A DNA stretch of 34,516 nucleotides from Beijerinckiaceae bacterium (GTDB lineage Bacteria > Pseudomonadota > Alphaproteobacteria > Rhizobiales > Beijerinckiaceae): assembly GCA_019745195.1 (NCBI GenBank), contig JAIETL010000092.1, positions 1 to 34,516 on the forward strand, given 5' to 3'. The notes under the pieces were generated by a model. It searched no databases. It worked only from the letters and a program-made list of their open reading frames with translations, and had not been told where the DNA came from. Positions 8,412 through 16,375 of this stretch are shown here, in pieces (positions within the stretch are counted from its first letter, which is position 1; each line of letters begins with the position of its first letter). The position numbers and the translations under genes were made by a program.

Positions 8412-8496
8412 GGGGGAATGTCCCGAGCGGCAAAGGGGGCGGACTGTAAATCCGCTGGCTATGCCTTCGCAGGTTCGAGTCCTGCTTCCCCCACCA
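8412..8496 (+). tRNA. tRNA-Tyr (anticodon GTA)
   Basis: An 85-base class II tRNA. Acceptor GGGGGAA pairs with TTCCCCC, the D stem is CCC/GGG, the anticodon stem GCGGA/TCCGC encloses CTGTAAA with anticodon GTA, there is a long variable arm, the T loop is TTCGAGT and CCA is encoded. The long variable arm is expected for bacterial tRNA-Tyr. Confidence 0.95.
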
Positions 8497-8542
8497 CCGT
8501 GTCCCCGCTATGGTGCCTGAGACCGTGCAGCGCCGGCCCGGC

Positions 8543-8616
8543 GCGGGTGTAGCTCAATGGTAGAGCAGCAGCCTTCCAAGCTGAATACCCGGGTTCGATT
8601 CCCGGTACCCGCTCCA
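8543..8616 (+). tRNA. tRNA-Gly (anticodon TCC)
   Basis: A 74-base cloverleaf with acceptor GCGGGTG / TACCCGC, D stem GCTC/GAGC, anticodon loop CTTCCAA (TCC, Gly GGA codons), T loop TTCGATT and encoded CCA. It follows tRNA-Tyr by 46 bases and is probably cotranscribed. Its 3' end faces an integrase-like gene 117 bases away, the usual arrangement at a tRNA attachment site. Confidence 0.95.
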
Positions 8617-8619
8617 TTT

Positions 8620-8648
8620 TTGCAGAATCGTATTGATTTTGCTATGCT
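8620..8648 (+). promoter_or_regulatory. Possible promoter of the integrase-like gene
   Basis: TTGCAG (8620-8625), a 17-base AT-rich spacer and TATGCT (8643-8648) precede the integrase-like ORF by about 85 bases. Only three of six -35 bases and four of six -10 bases match consensus, but the region is clearly AT-richer than its surroundings. Confidence 0.35.
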
Positions 8649-8733
8649 ATCTCCAGATGCCGATCAGCTGGGTGAGCCGCCGGTGCCAAAATCGGTGATA
8701 ATTCCGGTGTGAATCAGCGCTGGAGATGACCGC

Positions 8734-9756
8734 ATGAGCCGGCCAGGAAGCACCGGAACCCAATATCTCACCAGAGGGTCGGGCACCGGGAAATTCGTCT
8801 ATTCGAGAGCTCTGCCTCCGGACGTCGCTCCTTACGTTGTCGGCGAGATCGATCAGCCCTGGGCGCGAAAGAAGGCGAGGCTGACCAGAAAGAAGGTCAT
8901 CAAGGTCTCGCTGAAGACCGGTGATCTGCCGACGGCCCACAAACGCTTCATTCAGGTTGCAGCGAGGGTCGACAACCTCATCGAAAAAGGTCTGAAACTC
9001 GCCCGCCAGAGCGCATACTCTCCCCAGAATCCGACGATGCTGGCCTCGCTGGACGCGCAACAGATCGGGGTCCTGGCCCAGCAGATCCACCACGATATCG
9101 TTGCCGCCGACGATGCACGGTGGAATCGACAGGCGCCGTCCGAGGGTCTGGAGGCGCTGCTGCTACGGTTGGTCGATAAGCTTGCGCCCGATAGGCGCTA
9201 CAGCGCTCAGGAGGTGGCCGACCTCGCCCAGCGAACCCTTGATCGACAAGCGCAAAGGGCTTTGACAGATCGTCGTCTGTCCAGTGTCGAATCCGGCTTC
9301 GATGAGTTCGAGGCGGACCTTGATCCCGCAGGCTTTACCCAGATGATTGCGGCATCCGGCTCGGGCATGCCTTTGAGCACAAGCGCTCAGCAGATGGAGG
9401 CGCTCAAGGAAGCCAGTCATGTGGCCACCGCCCCCGGTCTGGTCGATGAGGTGCTCGCCAGAAATGGCCTTGCAATCGCGAGAGATCATCCTGATCGCCT
9501 CCATGCTGCCCCGGAATTGCTTCGGGCACAGCGGCGCGGCAACTGCTACGACAACGCGGTGGCCGAGAGCTTCTTCAACCTGCTCAAGCGCGAGCGCATC
9601 CGCCGCAAGGTCTATCGCACGCGGGATGAGGCAAGGGCCGACGTGTTCGACTACATCGAGATGTTCTACAACCCCACCCGCAAGCATGCACGGAACGGGA
9701 TGCTGTCGCCCGTCGAGTTCGAACGGCGGCACAAAGCGCGAGCCGAGGGTTTCTAG
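8734..9756 (+). pseudogene. Integrase N-terminal half fused in frame to IS3-family transposase tail
   Basis: One open frame of 340 residues holds two unrelated pieces. Residues 1-266 resemble the N-terminal, DNA-arm/core-binding half of a tyrosine-type integrase (KFVYSRALPPDVAPYVVGEI near the start, KVIKVSLKTGDLPTAHKRF, then long helices). The catalytic C-terminal half with the Arg-His-Arg-Tyr residues is missing. From R267 (position 9532) the sequence switches to RRGNCYDNAVAESFFNLLK and continues to the end as the last 74 residues of an IS3-family OrfB transposase (FYNPTRKHARNGMLSPVEFE). Neither half should be active. A GGAG site precedes the ATG, so the chimera may still be translated. Position next to tRNA-Gly and orientation away from it suggest the integrase of a tRNA-inserted element. 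Confidence 0.8.
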
Positions 9757-9774
9757 AAAACTAGGGGCAATTCA
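9532..9774 (+). mobile_element. Truncated IS3-family element, right end
   Basis: The transposase tail (see the chimeric ORF) ends at 9756. Eighteen bases later the sequence CTAGGGGCAATTCA ends at 9774. An IS3-type terminus ends in CA, and I recall related rhizobial elements with a TGAATTGCCCC terminus, so this is a plausible right inverted repeat. The left end and the first nine-tenths of the element are absent. Confidence 0.6.
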
Positions 9775-9894
9775 ACCGTCCGCGCCGCCGCACCCTCCTC
9801 GATATCCTCGAGCGCCAGAGCCAGCTGGTGTATGAGCAAAGCGGGCAGGAATGCGCTTTACCTAGCACGCCCACACCCAATAGTGCGCTTCTTG

Positions 9895-11208
9895 TTATCG
9901 GCGAGGTCTGGGCTCTTCGTGATCGATCACTGACGCATAACCTGCGGGCGCGATCCCGCCCGGCCGGCCCGGCAGGGATAGCTCGGACCGGCGCGGCTGC
10001 GACCTAGCGATCACACGACCGCCTTTGACTACGGCCAGTCGCGGCGGGCGCAGCCGGATCGCCTCTATCGGGTCGCGCGCATCGAGCAAGACGCAATCGG
10101 CGGGATGCCCTGTCTCTATCCCGTAATCGTCGAGCCCCATGGCGGCGGCGGCTCGCGTCGTCACCGCCGCAAAGCATTCGCGCATGGCGTCGATTCCCGT
10201 CATCTGGGCGACATGCACCGCCATATGCGCGGCGTCGAGCGGGTCGGCCGCGCCGAGCGAGTACCAGGGGTCCATCACGCAATCCTGGCCGAAGGCGATG
10301 TTGACGCCCGCCGCCAGCAGTTCCGGCACGCGCGTCATGCCGCGCCGCTTCGGGTAGGTATCATGCCGGCCTTGGATGCATATGTTGATCAGCGGGTTGG
10401 CGATGGCGTGCAGACCCGCCTTCGCCAGCAGTGGCAGCAGCTTCGAGACATAGTAGTTGTCCATGGAATGCATCGAGGTCAGGTGCGAGCCGGCGACGCG
10501 GCCCTGCAGGCCATGGCGGACCGCCTCGCGCGCCAGCGTCTCGACATGGCGCGACAGCGGGTCGTCGGTCTCGTCGCAATGCAAGTCGACGCGCAGGCCG
10601 CGCTCGGCCGCGATCCGGCAGAGCGCTGAGACAGACTCCGCGCCCTCCGCCATGGTGGCTTCGAAATGCGGAATCCCGCCGACGACATCGACGCCGAAAT
10701 CGAGCGCGCGGGCCAGATTGTCGATCGCGCCGGGCGATCGGAAATAGCCGTCCTGCGGGAAGGCGACCAGTTGCAGCGTGATGTAGGGTGCGACGCGGCG
10801 CTTGACCTCCAGCAGCGCCTCGACGGCGAGCAGCCGGTTGTCGCAGACATCGACATGGCTGCGGATGTGCAACAGTCCCTGCGCCACCGCGAGATCGCAA
10901 TAGCGCAGCGCCCGCTCGATCACCGCCTCCTGTGTCAGGAGCGGCTTGAGTTCGCCCCAGAGCGCGATGCCCTCCAGCAAGGTGCCGGACCGGTTAAGGC
11001 GCGGGAGGCCCAGCGACAGCGTCGCATCCATGTGGAAATGCGGATCGACGAACGGCGGGCTGACGAGACGTCCGGTGGCGTCGATGATCTCGCGCGCTTC
11101 TGCCGGCAGCGATGTCCCGATCGCCGCGAAACGGCCGTCGGCGATGCCGAGATCGATCCCGGCCCGGCCGTCCGGCAGGTTGGCGTTGCGGATCAGCAGG
11201 TCGAACAT
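9895..11208 (-). CDS. Cytosine-deaminase-like amidohydrolase
   Basis: A 437-residue metal-dependent amidohydrolase of the cytosine deaminase branch. Metal ligands are visible in DPHFHMD (H57, H59), in VDLHCDETDD (His and the catalytic Glu of the HxxE pair) and in FGQDCVMDPW (late Asp). HLTSMHSMDNYY is also typical. Cytosine deaminase converts cytosine to uracil; relatives deaminate other pyrimidines, isoguanine or creatinine, so the exact substrate is uncertain. It is the last gene of the minus-strand ABC operon, 16 bases after a permease gene, with GGAG before the ATG at 11208. The link to a BMP-type importer supports a nucleobase substrate. The C-terminal end (EEPRPRR) runs close to the IS3 debris, and the last residues may be foreign. 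Confidence 0.85.
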   Translation of the reverse strand: MFDLLIRNANLPDGRAGIDLGIADGRFAAIGTSLPAEAREIIDATGRLVSPPFVDPHFHMDATLSLGLPRLNRSGTLLEGIALWGELKPLLTQEAVIERALRYCDLAVAQGLLHIRSHVDVCDNRLLAVEALLEVKRRVAPYITLQLVAFPQDGYFRSPGAIDNLARALDFGVDVVGGIPHFEATMAEGAESVSALCRIAAERGLRVDLHCDETDDPLSRHVETLAREAVRHGLQGRVAGSHLTSMHSMDNYYVSKLLPLLAKAGLHAIANPLINICIQGRHDTYPKRRGMTRVPELLAAGVNIAFGQDCVMDPWYSLGAADPLDAAHMAVHVAQMTGIDAMRECFAAVTTRAAAAMGLDDYGIETGHPADCVLLDARDPIEAIRLRPPRLAVVKGGRVIARSQPRRSELSLPGRPGGIAPAGYASVIDHEEPRPRR

Positions 11209-11224
11209 GACGGTCTCCGGAGGC

Positions 11225-12166
11225 TCAGCGCTCGCCCTTGATGTAGGGCTTCATCAAAGCGCGCGGATAGTCGGCCCGGCGCGCGACCAGCACGAGCGCG
11301 ACGATCGACAGGATGTACGGCATCATCAGGAAGACCTGGCTCGGAACGATCCCGCCGGCAAGCGTCTGCAACCTGACCTGATAGGCGTCGAAGGCGCCAA
11401 ACAGCAGCGCGCCGATCAGCGCCTTCTCCGGCCGCCACGAGGCGAAGACGGTCAGTGCGATGCAGACCCAGCCGCGTCCGTTGATCATGCCGAAGAAGAA
11501 GGCGTTGAAGGCCGACATCGTCAGGAACGCGCCGCCCAGCGCCATCAGCGCCGAGCCTGCCGCGAGCGCGCCCATGCGCAGCCCGGCCACCGACAGGCCC
11601 TGCGCATCGACCGAGGCCGGATTGTCGCCGACGGCGCGTATCGCCAGGCCGAGCGGCGTCCGGTACAGGATCAGCGCGGCCAGCGCGACGCAGGCGAAGG
11701 CGAGCCAGGTCAGCGCCGTCTGCTGCGCCAGCGCCGGGCCGATGACGGGGATGAGCTTGAGCGCTGCGAGATCGAGCGGCTGGAAGGCCATGATGCGCGG
11801 CGGTTCCGTCACGCTCGGAAAGGCGACGCGGTAGCCGAAATAGGCCGCGCTCGTTGCAAACAGCGTGATGCCGATGCCGGTGACGTGCTGAGAAAGGCCA
11901 AGGATCACCGTGAACAGGCCGTGCAGCAGCCCGAACAGCGCGCCGACCAGCGCTGCGATCGCGACGCCGGTCCAGAGGCCGGCTCCCAGATAGACCGCGA
12001 GCCAGCCCGCCATCGCGCCGGCGACGAAGATGCCCTCGATGCCGAGATTGAGCACGCCCGCGCGTTCGCAGATCAGCGCGCCGATCACGCCGAAAATCAG
12101 TGGCGTTGCGATGCGGATCGCCGCCGCCCAGAAATTGGCCTGGAGCAGTATCTCGAAGGCTTCCAT
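11225..12166 (-). CDS. ABC transporter permease (BMP/nucleoside-type), second subunit
   Basis: A 313-residue inner-membrane permease with about eight to nine hydrophobic helices and the conserved segment FGVIGALICERAGVLNLGIEGIFVAGAM near the N-terminus, typical of the permeases that pair with Med/BMP-type binding proteins (YufQ/RnsD-like). A conserved loop reads IRAVGDNPASVDAQGLSV, the coupling-helix region that contacts the ATPase. Its start overlaps the stop of the first permease (TGATG), indicating translational coupling. It should form the heterodimeric channel with that subunit. Confidence 0.9.
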   Translation of the reverse strand: MEAFEILLQANFWAAAIRIATPLIFGVIGALICERAGVLNLGIEGIFVAGAMAGWLAVYLGAGLWTGVAIAALVGALFGLLHGLFTVILGLSQHVTGIGITLFATSAAYFGYRVAFPSVTEPPRIMAFQPLDLAALKLIPVIGPALAQQTALTWLAFACVALAALILYRTPLGLAIRAVGDNPASVDAQGLSVAGLRMGALAAGSALMALGGAFLTMSAFNAFFFGMINGRGWVCIALTVFASWRPEKALIGALLFGAFDAYQVRLQTLAGGIVPSQVFLMMPYILSIVALVLVARRADYPRALMKPYIKGER

Positions 12167-13227
12167 CAGCGCCGCCCGACCCAGCGCAGCCGGTAGCGCA
12201 GGAAGAGCGAGCCGACGAGCACGCAGAGCAGCGCCAGCGAGACGGTGAGGTCGGCGAAATAGTTGGAGATGCCCAGCGTGCGGCTCATCGTGTCGGCCCC
12301 GACGAAGACGCCGGCGGCGAAAATCGCGGCCGGGACCACGGCGAGCGGATTGAGCGCCGCCAGCATCGCCACGACGATGCCGGAATAGCCGAAGCCCGGC
12401 GAGAGATCGGCCGTGAGATAGCCCTTCAGCCCGGCGACTTCACTTGCGCCGGCAAGGCCTGCAAGCGCGCCCGAAAGCAGCGCGGTCTTGGCCAGCGTGG
12501 CGTCGACCGGGATGCCGGCAAAGCGAGCGGCGGCGGGATTGCCGCCGACGGCGCGCATCTCGTAGCCCAGGACCGTCGCGCCGAGCAGGAGATGAACGCC
12601 CAGCGCAGCGGCGAGCGCGATCAGCAGTCCCGCATGCAGGCGCATCTGTGCAAAAAGCCGGGGCAGGGCGGCCTCGTCGAGAATCGGGATCGACTGCGGC
12701 CAGCCCATGCCCATCGGGTCCTTCATCGGCCCCTCCAGCATCATCTGGACGACGAGCAGCACGATGAAGTTCAACAGCAGCGTCGTCACCACCTCGTCGA
12801 CGGAAAGCCTCGCCTTGAGCAGGACCGGACCCAGCAGCAGTAACGCGCCGGCCGCCGCGCCGGCTAGGCAGATCAGCGGAATCAGGATGAAGGCCGGGGC
12901 GTCGATCTGGCCGCCGCCCACGGCGACCGCGGCGAGCGCGCCGGCGTAGAGTTGGCCCTCCGCGCCGATGTTCCAAAGCCTGGCGCGGAAGGCGACCGTG
13001 ACCGCGAGCCCTGTCAGGATCAGCGGCGTCGCCCGTGTCAGCGTCTCGGTCAGCGCAAAGAGCGACCCGGCCGCGCCGTTGACGAGGAGGCCTGCGGCCG
13101 AGAGCACCGGCGTGCCGGTGAGCTTCAGGATCGCCAGTGCGATCAGGAGCGAGCCGAAGGCGGCCGCCATCGGAATGGTGACCGCCAGCAGCGGGGAGGG
13201 GGCGGCGCGGGGCTCGAAGCGGATCAT
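12166..13227 (-). CDS. ABC transporter permease (BMP/nucleoside-type), first subunit
   Basis: A 353-residue inner-membrane permease of the YufP/RnsC type. The segment LTGLAVTVAFRARLWNIGAEG matches the family hallmark (G-LWNIGAEGQ), and YEMRAVGGNPAAARFAGIPV is the cytoplasmic coupling loop. It partners with the following permease and the double-domain ATPase. Its start codon overlaps the ATPase stop (ATGA at 13224-13227), and its stop overlaps the next start. The C-terminal RYRLRWVGRR is basic and cytoplasmic. Confidence 0.9.
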   Translation of the reverse strand: MIRFEPRAAPSPLLAVTIPMAAAFGSLLIALAILKLTGTPVLSAAGLLVNGAAGSLFALTETLTRATPLILTGLAVTVAFRARLWNIGAEGQLYAGALAAVAVGGGQIDAPAFILIPLICLAGAAAGALLLLGPVLLKARLSVDEVVTTLLLNFIVLLVVQMMLEGPMKDPMGMGWPQSIPILDEAALPRLFAQMRLHAGLLIALAAALGVHLLLGATVLGYEMRAVGGNPAAARFAGIPVDATLAKTALLSGALAGLAGASEVAGLKGYLTADLSPGFGYSGIVVAMLAALNPLAVVPAAIFAAGVFVGADTMSRTLGISNYFADLTVSLALLCVLVGSLFLRYRLRWVGRR

Positions 13228-14768
13228 GCGGCGGCCTCGAAGACCGCGCCGGGCTGGCCCGCCATGGCGAGTCCGATCGTCTGGACATCCAAACTCTGCG
13301 CCGCCACGGCCGGCGTCAGCGCACCGCCATGCATCACCGCGATGCGATGCGACAGGGCGAAGAGTTCGTCGAAGTCCTCCGAGATCAGCAGCACGCCCGC
13401 TCCCTCCAGCGCCGCGCGCCGCAGGCGGGCGTGAACCTCGACCGTCGCGCCGACATCGAGCCCCCGCGTCGGCTGGTTGGCGAGGATCAGCCGGGGCGCA
13501 CCCGCAAGCGCCCGCGCCAGCAGCAGCTTCTGGATATTGCCGCCCGAGAGCAGCCGCAGCGGTGCCTCGGCGCCAGGGCAGCGGATATCGAATGCGGCGA
13601 TGGCGACTTTTGCGGCGTCGCGGGCGGCGTCGCGCCGGATCAGGCCGAACCGCTGCACGCCCTTCGACCAGCGCTGCTCCATGATCAGGTTCTCCGCCAC
13701 GCTCATCTCGGCGACCATACCGTCGCGATGGCGATCCTCGGATAGGCGGCCGACGCCACGCGCGATCGCCTCGAACGGGTTTGCCGGCGCGCCTGAGCCG
13801 AGCAGGTCCATCCGGCCCTCGATCGGCTGCGCCAGCCCGGCGACGAGCTCGGCCAGCGTCGCCTGGCCGTTGCCGGAGACCCCGGCGATGCCGACGATCT
13901 CGCCGGCGCGGATCGTCAGATCGATGGCCGACAGGCGTCCGCGCCCCTGCCCCGCGCCGACCTTGTCGAGGACGAGCACGGGCCGGCCCGGCTCCGCGCG
14001 CGCCGGTCGCGCGACGTCGACCTCCCGGCCGACCATCAACTGCGCGATCAGGGCGCGGTCGGCGCCGGCGGTCGGGCGGTCGGCGACCTTGCGGCCGCTG
14101 CGCAGCACGACGAGGCGGTCAGTCAGCGCCAGCACCTCGCCGAGCTTGTGGCTGATGAACAGGACGGCGAGGCCTTCTCGCGCCAGCGTCCGCACGGCTG
14201 CGAACAGGCCCTCGGCCTCCTGAGGCGTCAGCACGGCGGTCGGTTCGTCGAGTACGAGGATCCGCGCCTTGCGGTAGAGCGCCTTCAGGATCTCGAGGCG
14301 CTGGCGCTCGCCGACGCCCAGCCGGTCGACGGGCAGGTCGAGGTCGGCCTGCAGACCCGTGCGCCGCATCAGCGCGGCGATGCGCTTCCGCGCCTCGCGC
14401 CGCGAAAGCCTAAGCGAATACCAGGCCTGCGTGCCCAGGATGATGTTCTCCAGCCCGGTCAGGTTCTCGGCGAGGGTGAAATGCTGATGGACCATGCCGA
14501 TGCCGGCCGCGAGCGCGGCTTGGGGCGAGCCGCGCGGCAGCTCGCTCCAGGCCCCCGCCGCGTCGGCCAGCATGACCCGACCCTCATCAGCGACGTAATG
14601 GCCGAACAGGATGTTCATCAGCGTGGTCTTGCCGGCGCCATTCTCGCCGAGAAGCGCCACGACCTCGCCGCGATGAAGCGAAAGATCGATCGCATCGTTG
14701 GCGACGAGCGCGCCGAAGCGCTTGCCGACGCCCTCTAGCCGCAGCACGGCTTCGCCAATCCCGCTCAT
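13224..14768 (-). CDS. ABC transporter ATP-binding protein, two ABC domains
   Basis: A 514-residue ATPase with two nucleotide-binding domains, as in sugar/nucleoside importers (YufO, RnsB, MglA-like). Domain 1 is complete: Walker A GENGAGKTT (41-49), signature LGVGERQRLEILKAL and Walker B LVLDEPTAVLTPQEA. Domain 2 starts near residue 265 and is degenerate, as is usual in this family: Walker A-like GVSGNGQATL, signature LSGGNIQKLLLARAL, and ANQPTRGLDVGA in place of Walker B Asp-Glu, so ATP hydrolysis should rest mainly on domain 1. It lies 20 bases after the binding-protein gene and overlaps the first permease gene by four bases. Confidence 0.94.
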   Translation of the reverse strand: MSGIGEAVLRLEGVGKRFGALVANDAIDLSLHRGEVVALLGENGAGKTTLMNILFGHYVADEGRVMLADAAGAWSELPRGSPQAALAAGIGMVHQHFTLAENLTGLENIILGTQAWYSLRLSRREARKRIAALMRRTGLQADLDLPVDRLGVGERQRLEILKALYRKARILVLDEPTAVLTPQEAEGLFAAVRTLAREGLAVLFISHKLGEVLALTDRLVVLRSGRKVADRPTAGADRALIAQLMVGREVDVARPARAEPGRPVLVLDKVGAGQGRGRLSAIDLTIRAGEIVGIAGVSGNGQATLAELVAGLAQPIEGRMDLLGSGAPANPFEAIARGVGRLSEDRHRDGMVAEMSVAENLIMEQRWSKGVQRFGLIRRDAARDAAKVAIAAFDIRCPGAEAPLRLLSGGNIQKLLLARALAGAPRLILANQPTRGLDVGATVEVHARLRRAALEGAGVLLISEDFDELFALSHRIAVMHGGALTPAVAAQSLDVQTIGLAMAGQPGAVFEAAA

Positions 14769-14788
14769 GGTCGAAAAGCCAGCCGGGC

Positions 14789-15814
14789 TCAGGCGCTCGA
14801 CTTCGGCTCCGCATCGTTGACGTTGACGCGGAATTCGCCGTCGAGGATTTCCTTCTCTTTGGCCTTGACCAGATCGATTACGTCTTGGGGCACTAGCTTT
14901 GGATCGAGCGGCGACAGCGCCGCGCCGCCATGGGCCATGTAGCTGTAGACGCCGTAGTCGGCCGGCTCAAACGTGCCCGCCATCACGTTCTTGATGACGC
15001 GGTCGATGGTCGGCTCCATCTGCCAGAGCGCCGAGGCCAGGATCACGCCGGGATATTGCGCGGAGGTATCGATGACGTTGCCGATCGCCTTGACGTTGCG
15101 CTCCTTGGCGGCGTCGGTCACGCCGAAGCGCTCGGCATACATGATGTCGGCGCCGCGATCGATCATGGCGAAGGCAGCTTCCTTGGCCTTTGGCGGGTCA
15201 TACCAGGAGTTGATGAAGGCGACGAGGAACTTGACGTTGGGATTGACAGACTTCGCCCCCTCCATGAAGGCCTGCATCAGCCGGTTGACCTCGGGAATCG
15301 CGTAGCCGCCGACGAGGCCGATGATGTTCGACTTGGTCGCCTTTCCCGCCACCATGCCGGTCAAATAGGACGGCTCGTGGATGAAATTGTCGAAGACAGC
15401 GAAATTCGGCTTAGAGGGCTGGAAGGACGAGCCCATGACGAAGGCGATCTTGGGGAAATCTGAGGCGACCTTGCGGGCTGCACGCTCGACGGCGAAGGAC
15501 TCGCCGATGATCAGGTCCATGCCTTCGGTGGCGTATTGGCGCATGACGCGCTCATAGTCGGTATTAGCAGTATTCTCCGACCACCTATAGGTCACGTCGC
15601 CACGATCCTTGGCCGCGTTCAGCGCCTTGTGGATGCGCGAGACCCATTGCTGCTCGACCGGCACGGTGTAGATCGCCGCGACCTTGAGCGGTTTGGCCTT
15701 CGCCTGCGCCAGCGCCTGTCCGCTGCTGGCGGCCAGAAGGGCGAAGCCGCCCCCCGCGAGCATGCCGCGCCGGTCGATGCCGCTATTTTGGTCTTGTGTC
15801 CTCGACATGCTCAT
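14789..15814 (-). CDS. BMP-family (Med/PnrA-like) ABC substrate-binding protein
   Basis: A 341-residue periplasmic binding protein. The N-terminus DRRGMLAGGGFALLAASSGQALAQA is a twin-arginine-like signal with a cut after AQA. The body shows the BMP pattern: KVAAIYTVPVEQQWVSRIHKAL, SDFPKIAFVMGSS, GMVAGKATKSNIIGLVGGYA. BMP-type proteins bind nucleosides or nucleobases (PnrA of Treponema is the model). It is the first gene of the operon with the ATPase, two permeases and the deaminase. GGGAG upstream is better spaced for the ATG at 15808 (third residue) than for 15814, so the true start may be two codons later. Confidence 0.92.
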   Translation of the reverse strand: MSMSRTQDQNSGIDRRGMLAGGGFALLAASSGQALAQAKAKPLKVAAIYTVPVEQQWVSRIHKALNAAKDRGDVTYRWSENTANTDYERVMRQYATEGMDLIIGESFAVERAARKVASDFPKIAFVMGSSFQPSKPNFAVFDNFIHEPSYLTGMVAGKATKSNIIGLVGGYAIPEVNRLMQAFMEGAKSVNPNVKFLVAFINSWYDPPKAKEAAFAMIDRGADIMYAERFGVTDAAKERNVKAIGNVIDTSAQYPGVILASALWQMEPTIDRVIKNVMAGTFEPADYGVYSYMAHGGAALSPLDPKLVPQDVIDLVKAKEKEILDGEFRVNVNDAEPKSSA

Positions 15815-15833
15815 TTCTCCCTCGCATTGACCG

Positions 15834-15849
15834 ACGATCGGCCGATCGT
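15834..15849. promoter_or_regulatory. Perfect 16-bp palindrome upstream of the BMP operon
   Basis: ACGATCGGCCGATCGT is a perfect inverted repeat of two 8-base arms with no spacer. It lies 19 bases before the start of the binding-protein gene, just ahead of its ribosome-binding site, where a repressor would block transcription. Its length and position suggest an operator. No regulator gene sits beside it, so its binder is unknown. Confidence 0.5.
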
Positions 15850-16009
15850 AACCCGGCTCCGGAAGATGTCACGCAACTCGCGTGCCGACCGTCGCATCGT
15901 GGGGTTTGGCACGAATACCGACAGAGAATTTCTCGGCGATCGACCCTGTGAGCGTTCTCAAGCCTCTTGTACAACACGATCCCCAGGCACTCGACTACCT
16001 CAAGCCCGT

Positions 16010-16102
16010 TCACCCCGGATCCATCGCGTTGCCGCGCAGCAAGAGCGCTATCTGCAGCCATTGCGTCTCGGACAGTTTGTCGCGCTTGGTCCCAGCAACA
16101 AT
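16010..16102 (-). pseudogene. IS5-family transposase N-terminal remnant
   Basis: On the minus strand this short stretch reads TKRDKLSETQWLQIALLLRG followed by NAMDPG and a stop. This resembles the N-terminus of IS5-family transposases (LSDxQWxxIxPLLPG...DPGRTG). The codon after DPG is TGA followed by ACG GGC, so DPGRTG appears changed to DPG-stop-TG by a single CGA to TGA transition. Similarity ends soon after. About 25 residues only, so the call is tentative. Confidence 0.4.
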
Positions 16103-16148
16103 GAACCTCGATTGCAGTTGGCTAAGTGTCACAGCCGAAAGTCTCGAA

Positions 16149-16375
16149 ATGACAAGACTCGTTCTGATCGTCGAAGATGAGACCATCATCCGCATGAACG
16201 GGGTCGCGATAGTCGAGGCGCCGGATACGACGTTGTTGAGGCATCGAATGCCGGCGACGCCATGGCGCTCATGGATTCCGCTGTGACATCGCGGCCGTCT
16301 TCTCCGACATCGCGATGCCCGGATCGATGAACGGCCCGGCCCTGGTGCATCAGGTCCGGACAGGTTGGTCGTCTG
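16149..16375 (+). pseudogene. Response-regulator receiver domain, frameshifted and truncated
   Basis: The frame opens with MTRLVLIVEDETIIRMNGVA, the beta1/acidic-pair start of a CheY-like receiver. At about 16217 the reading shifts: the next frame gives GYDVVEASNAGDAMALMDSA, and after about 16284 a third frame gives DIAAVFSDIAMPGSMNGPAL, which holds the phospho-acceptor Asp in FSDIAMPG. Two single-base deletions restore a continuous receiver of about 75 residues. The C-terminal third is missing where the opposite-strand leuD begins. The three frames and the truncation make it a clear pseudogene of a single-domain response regulator. Confidence 0.75.
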
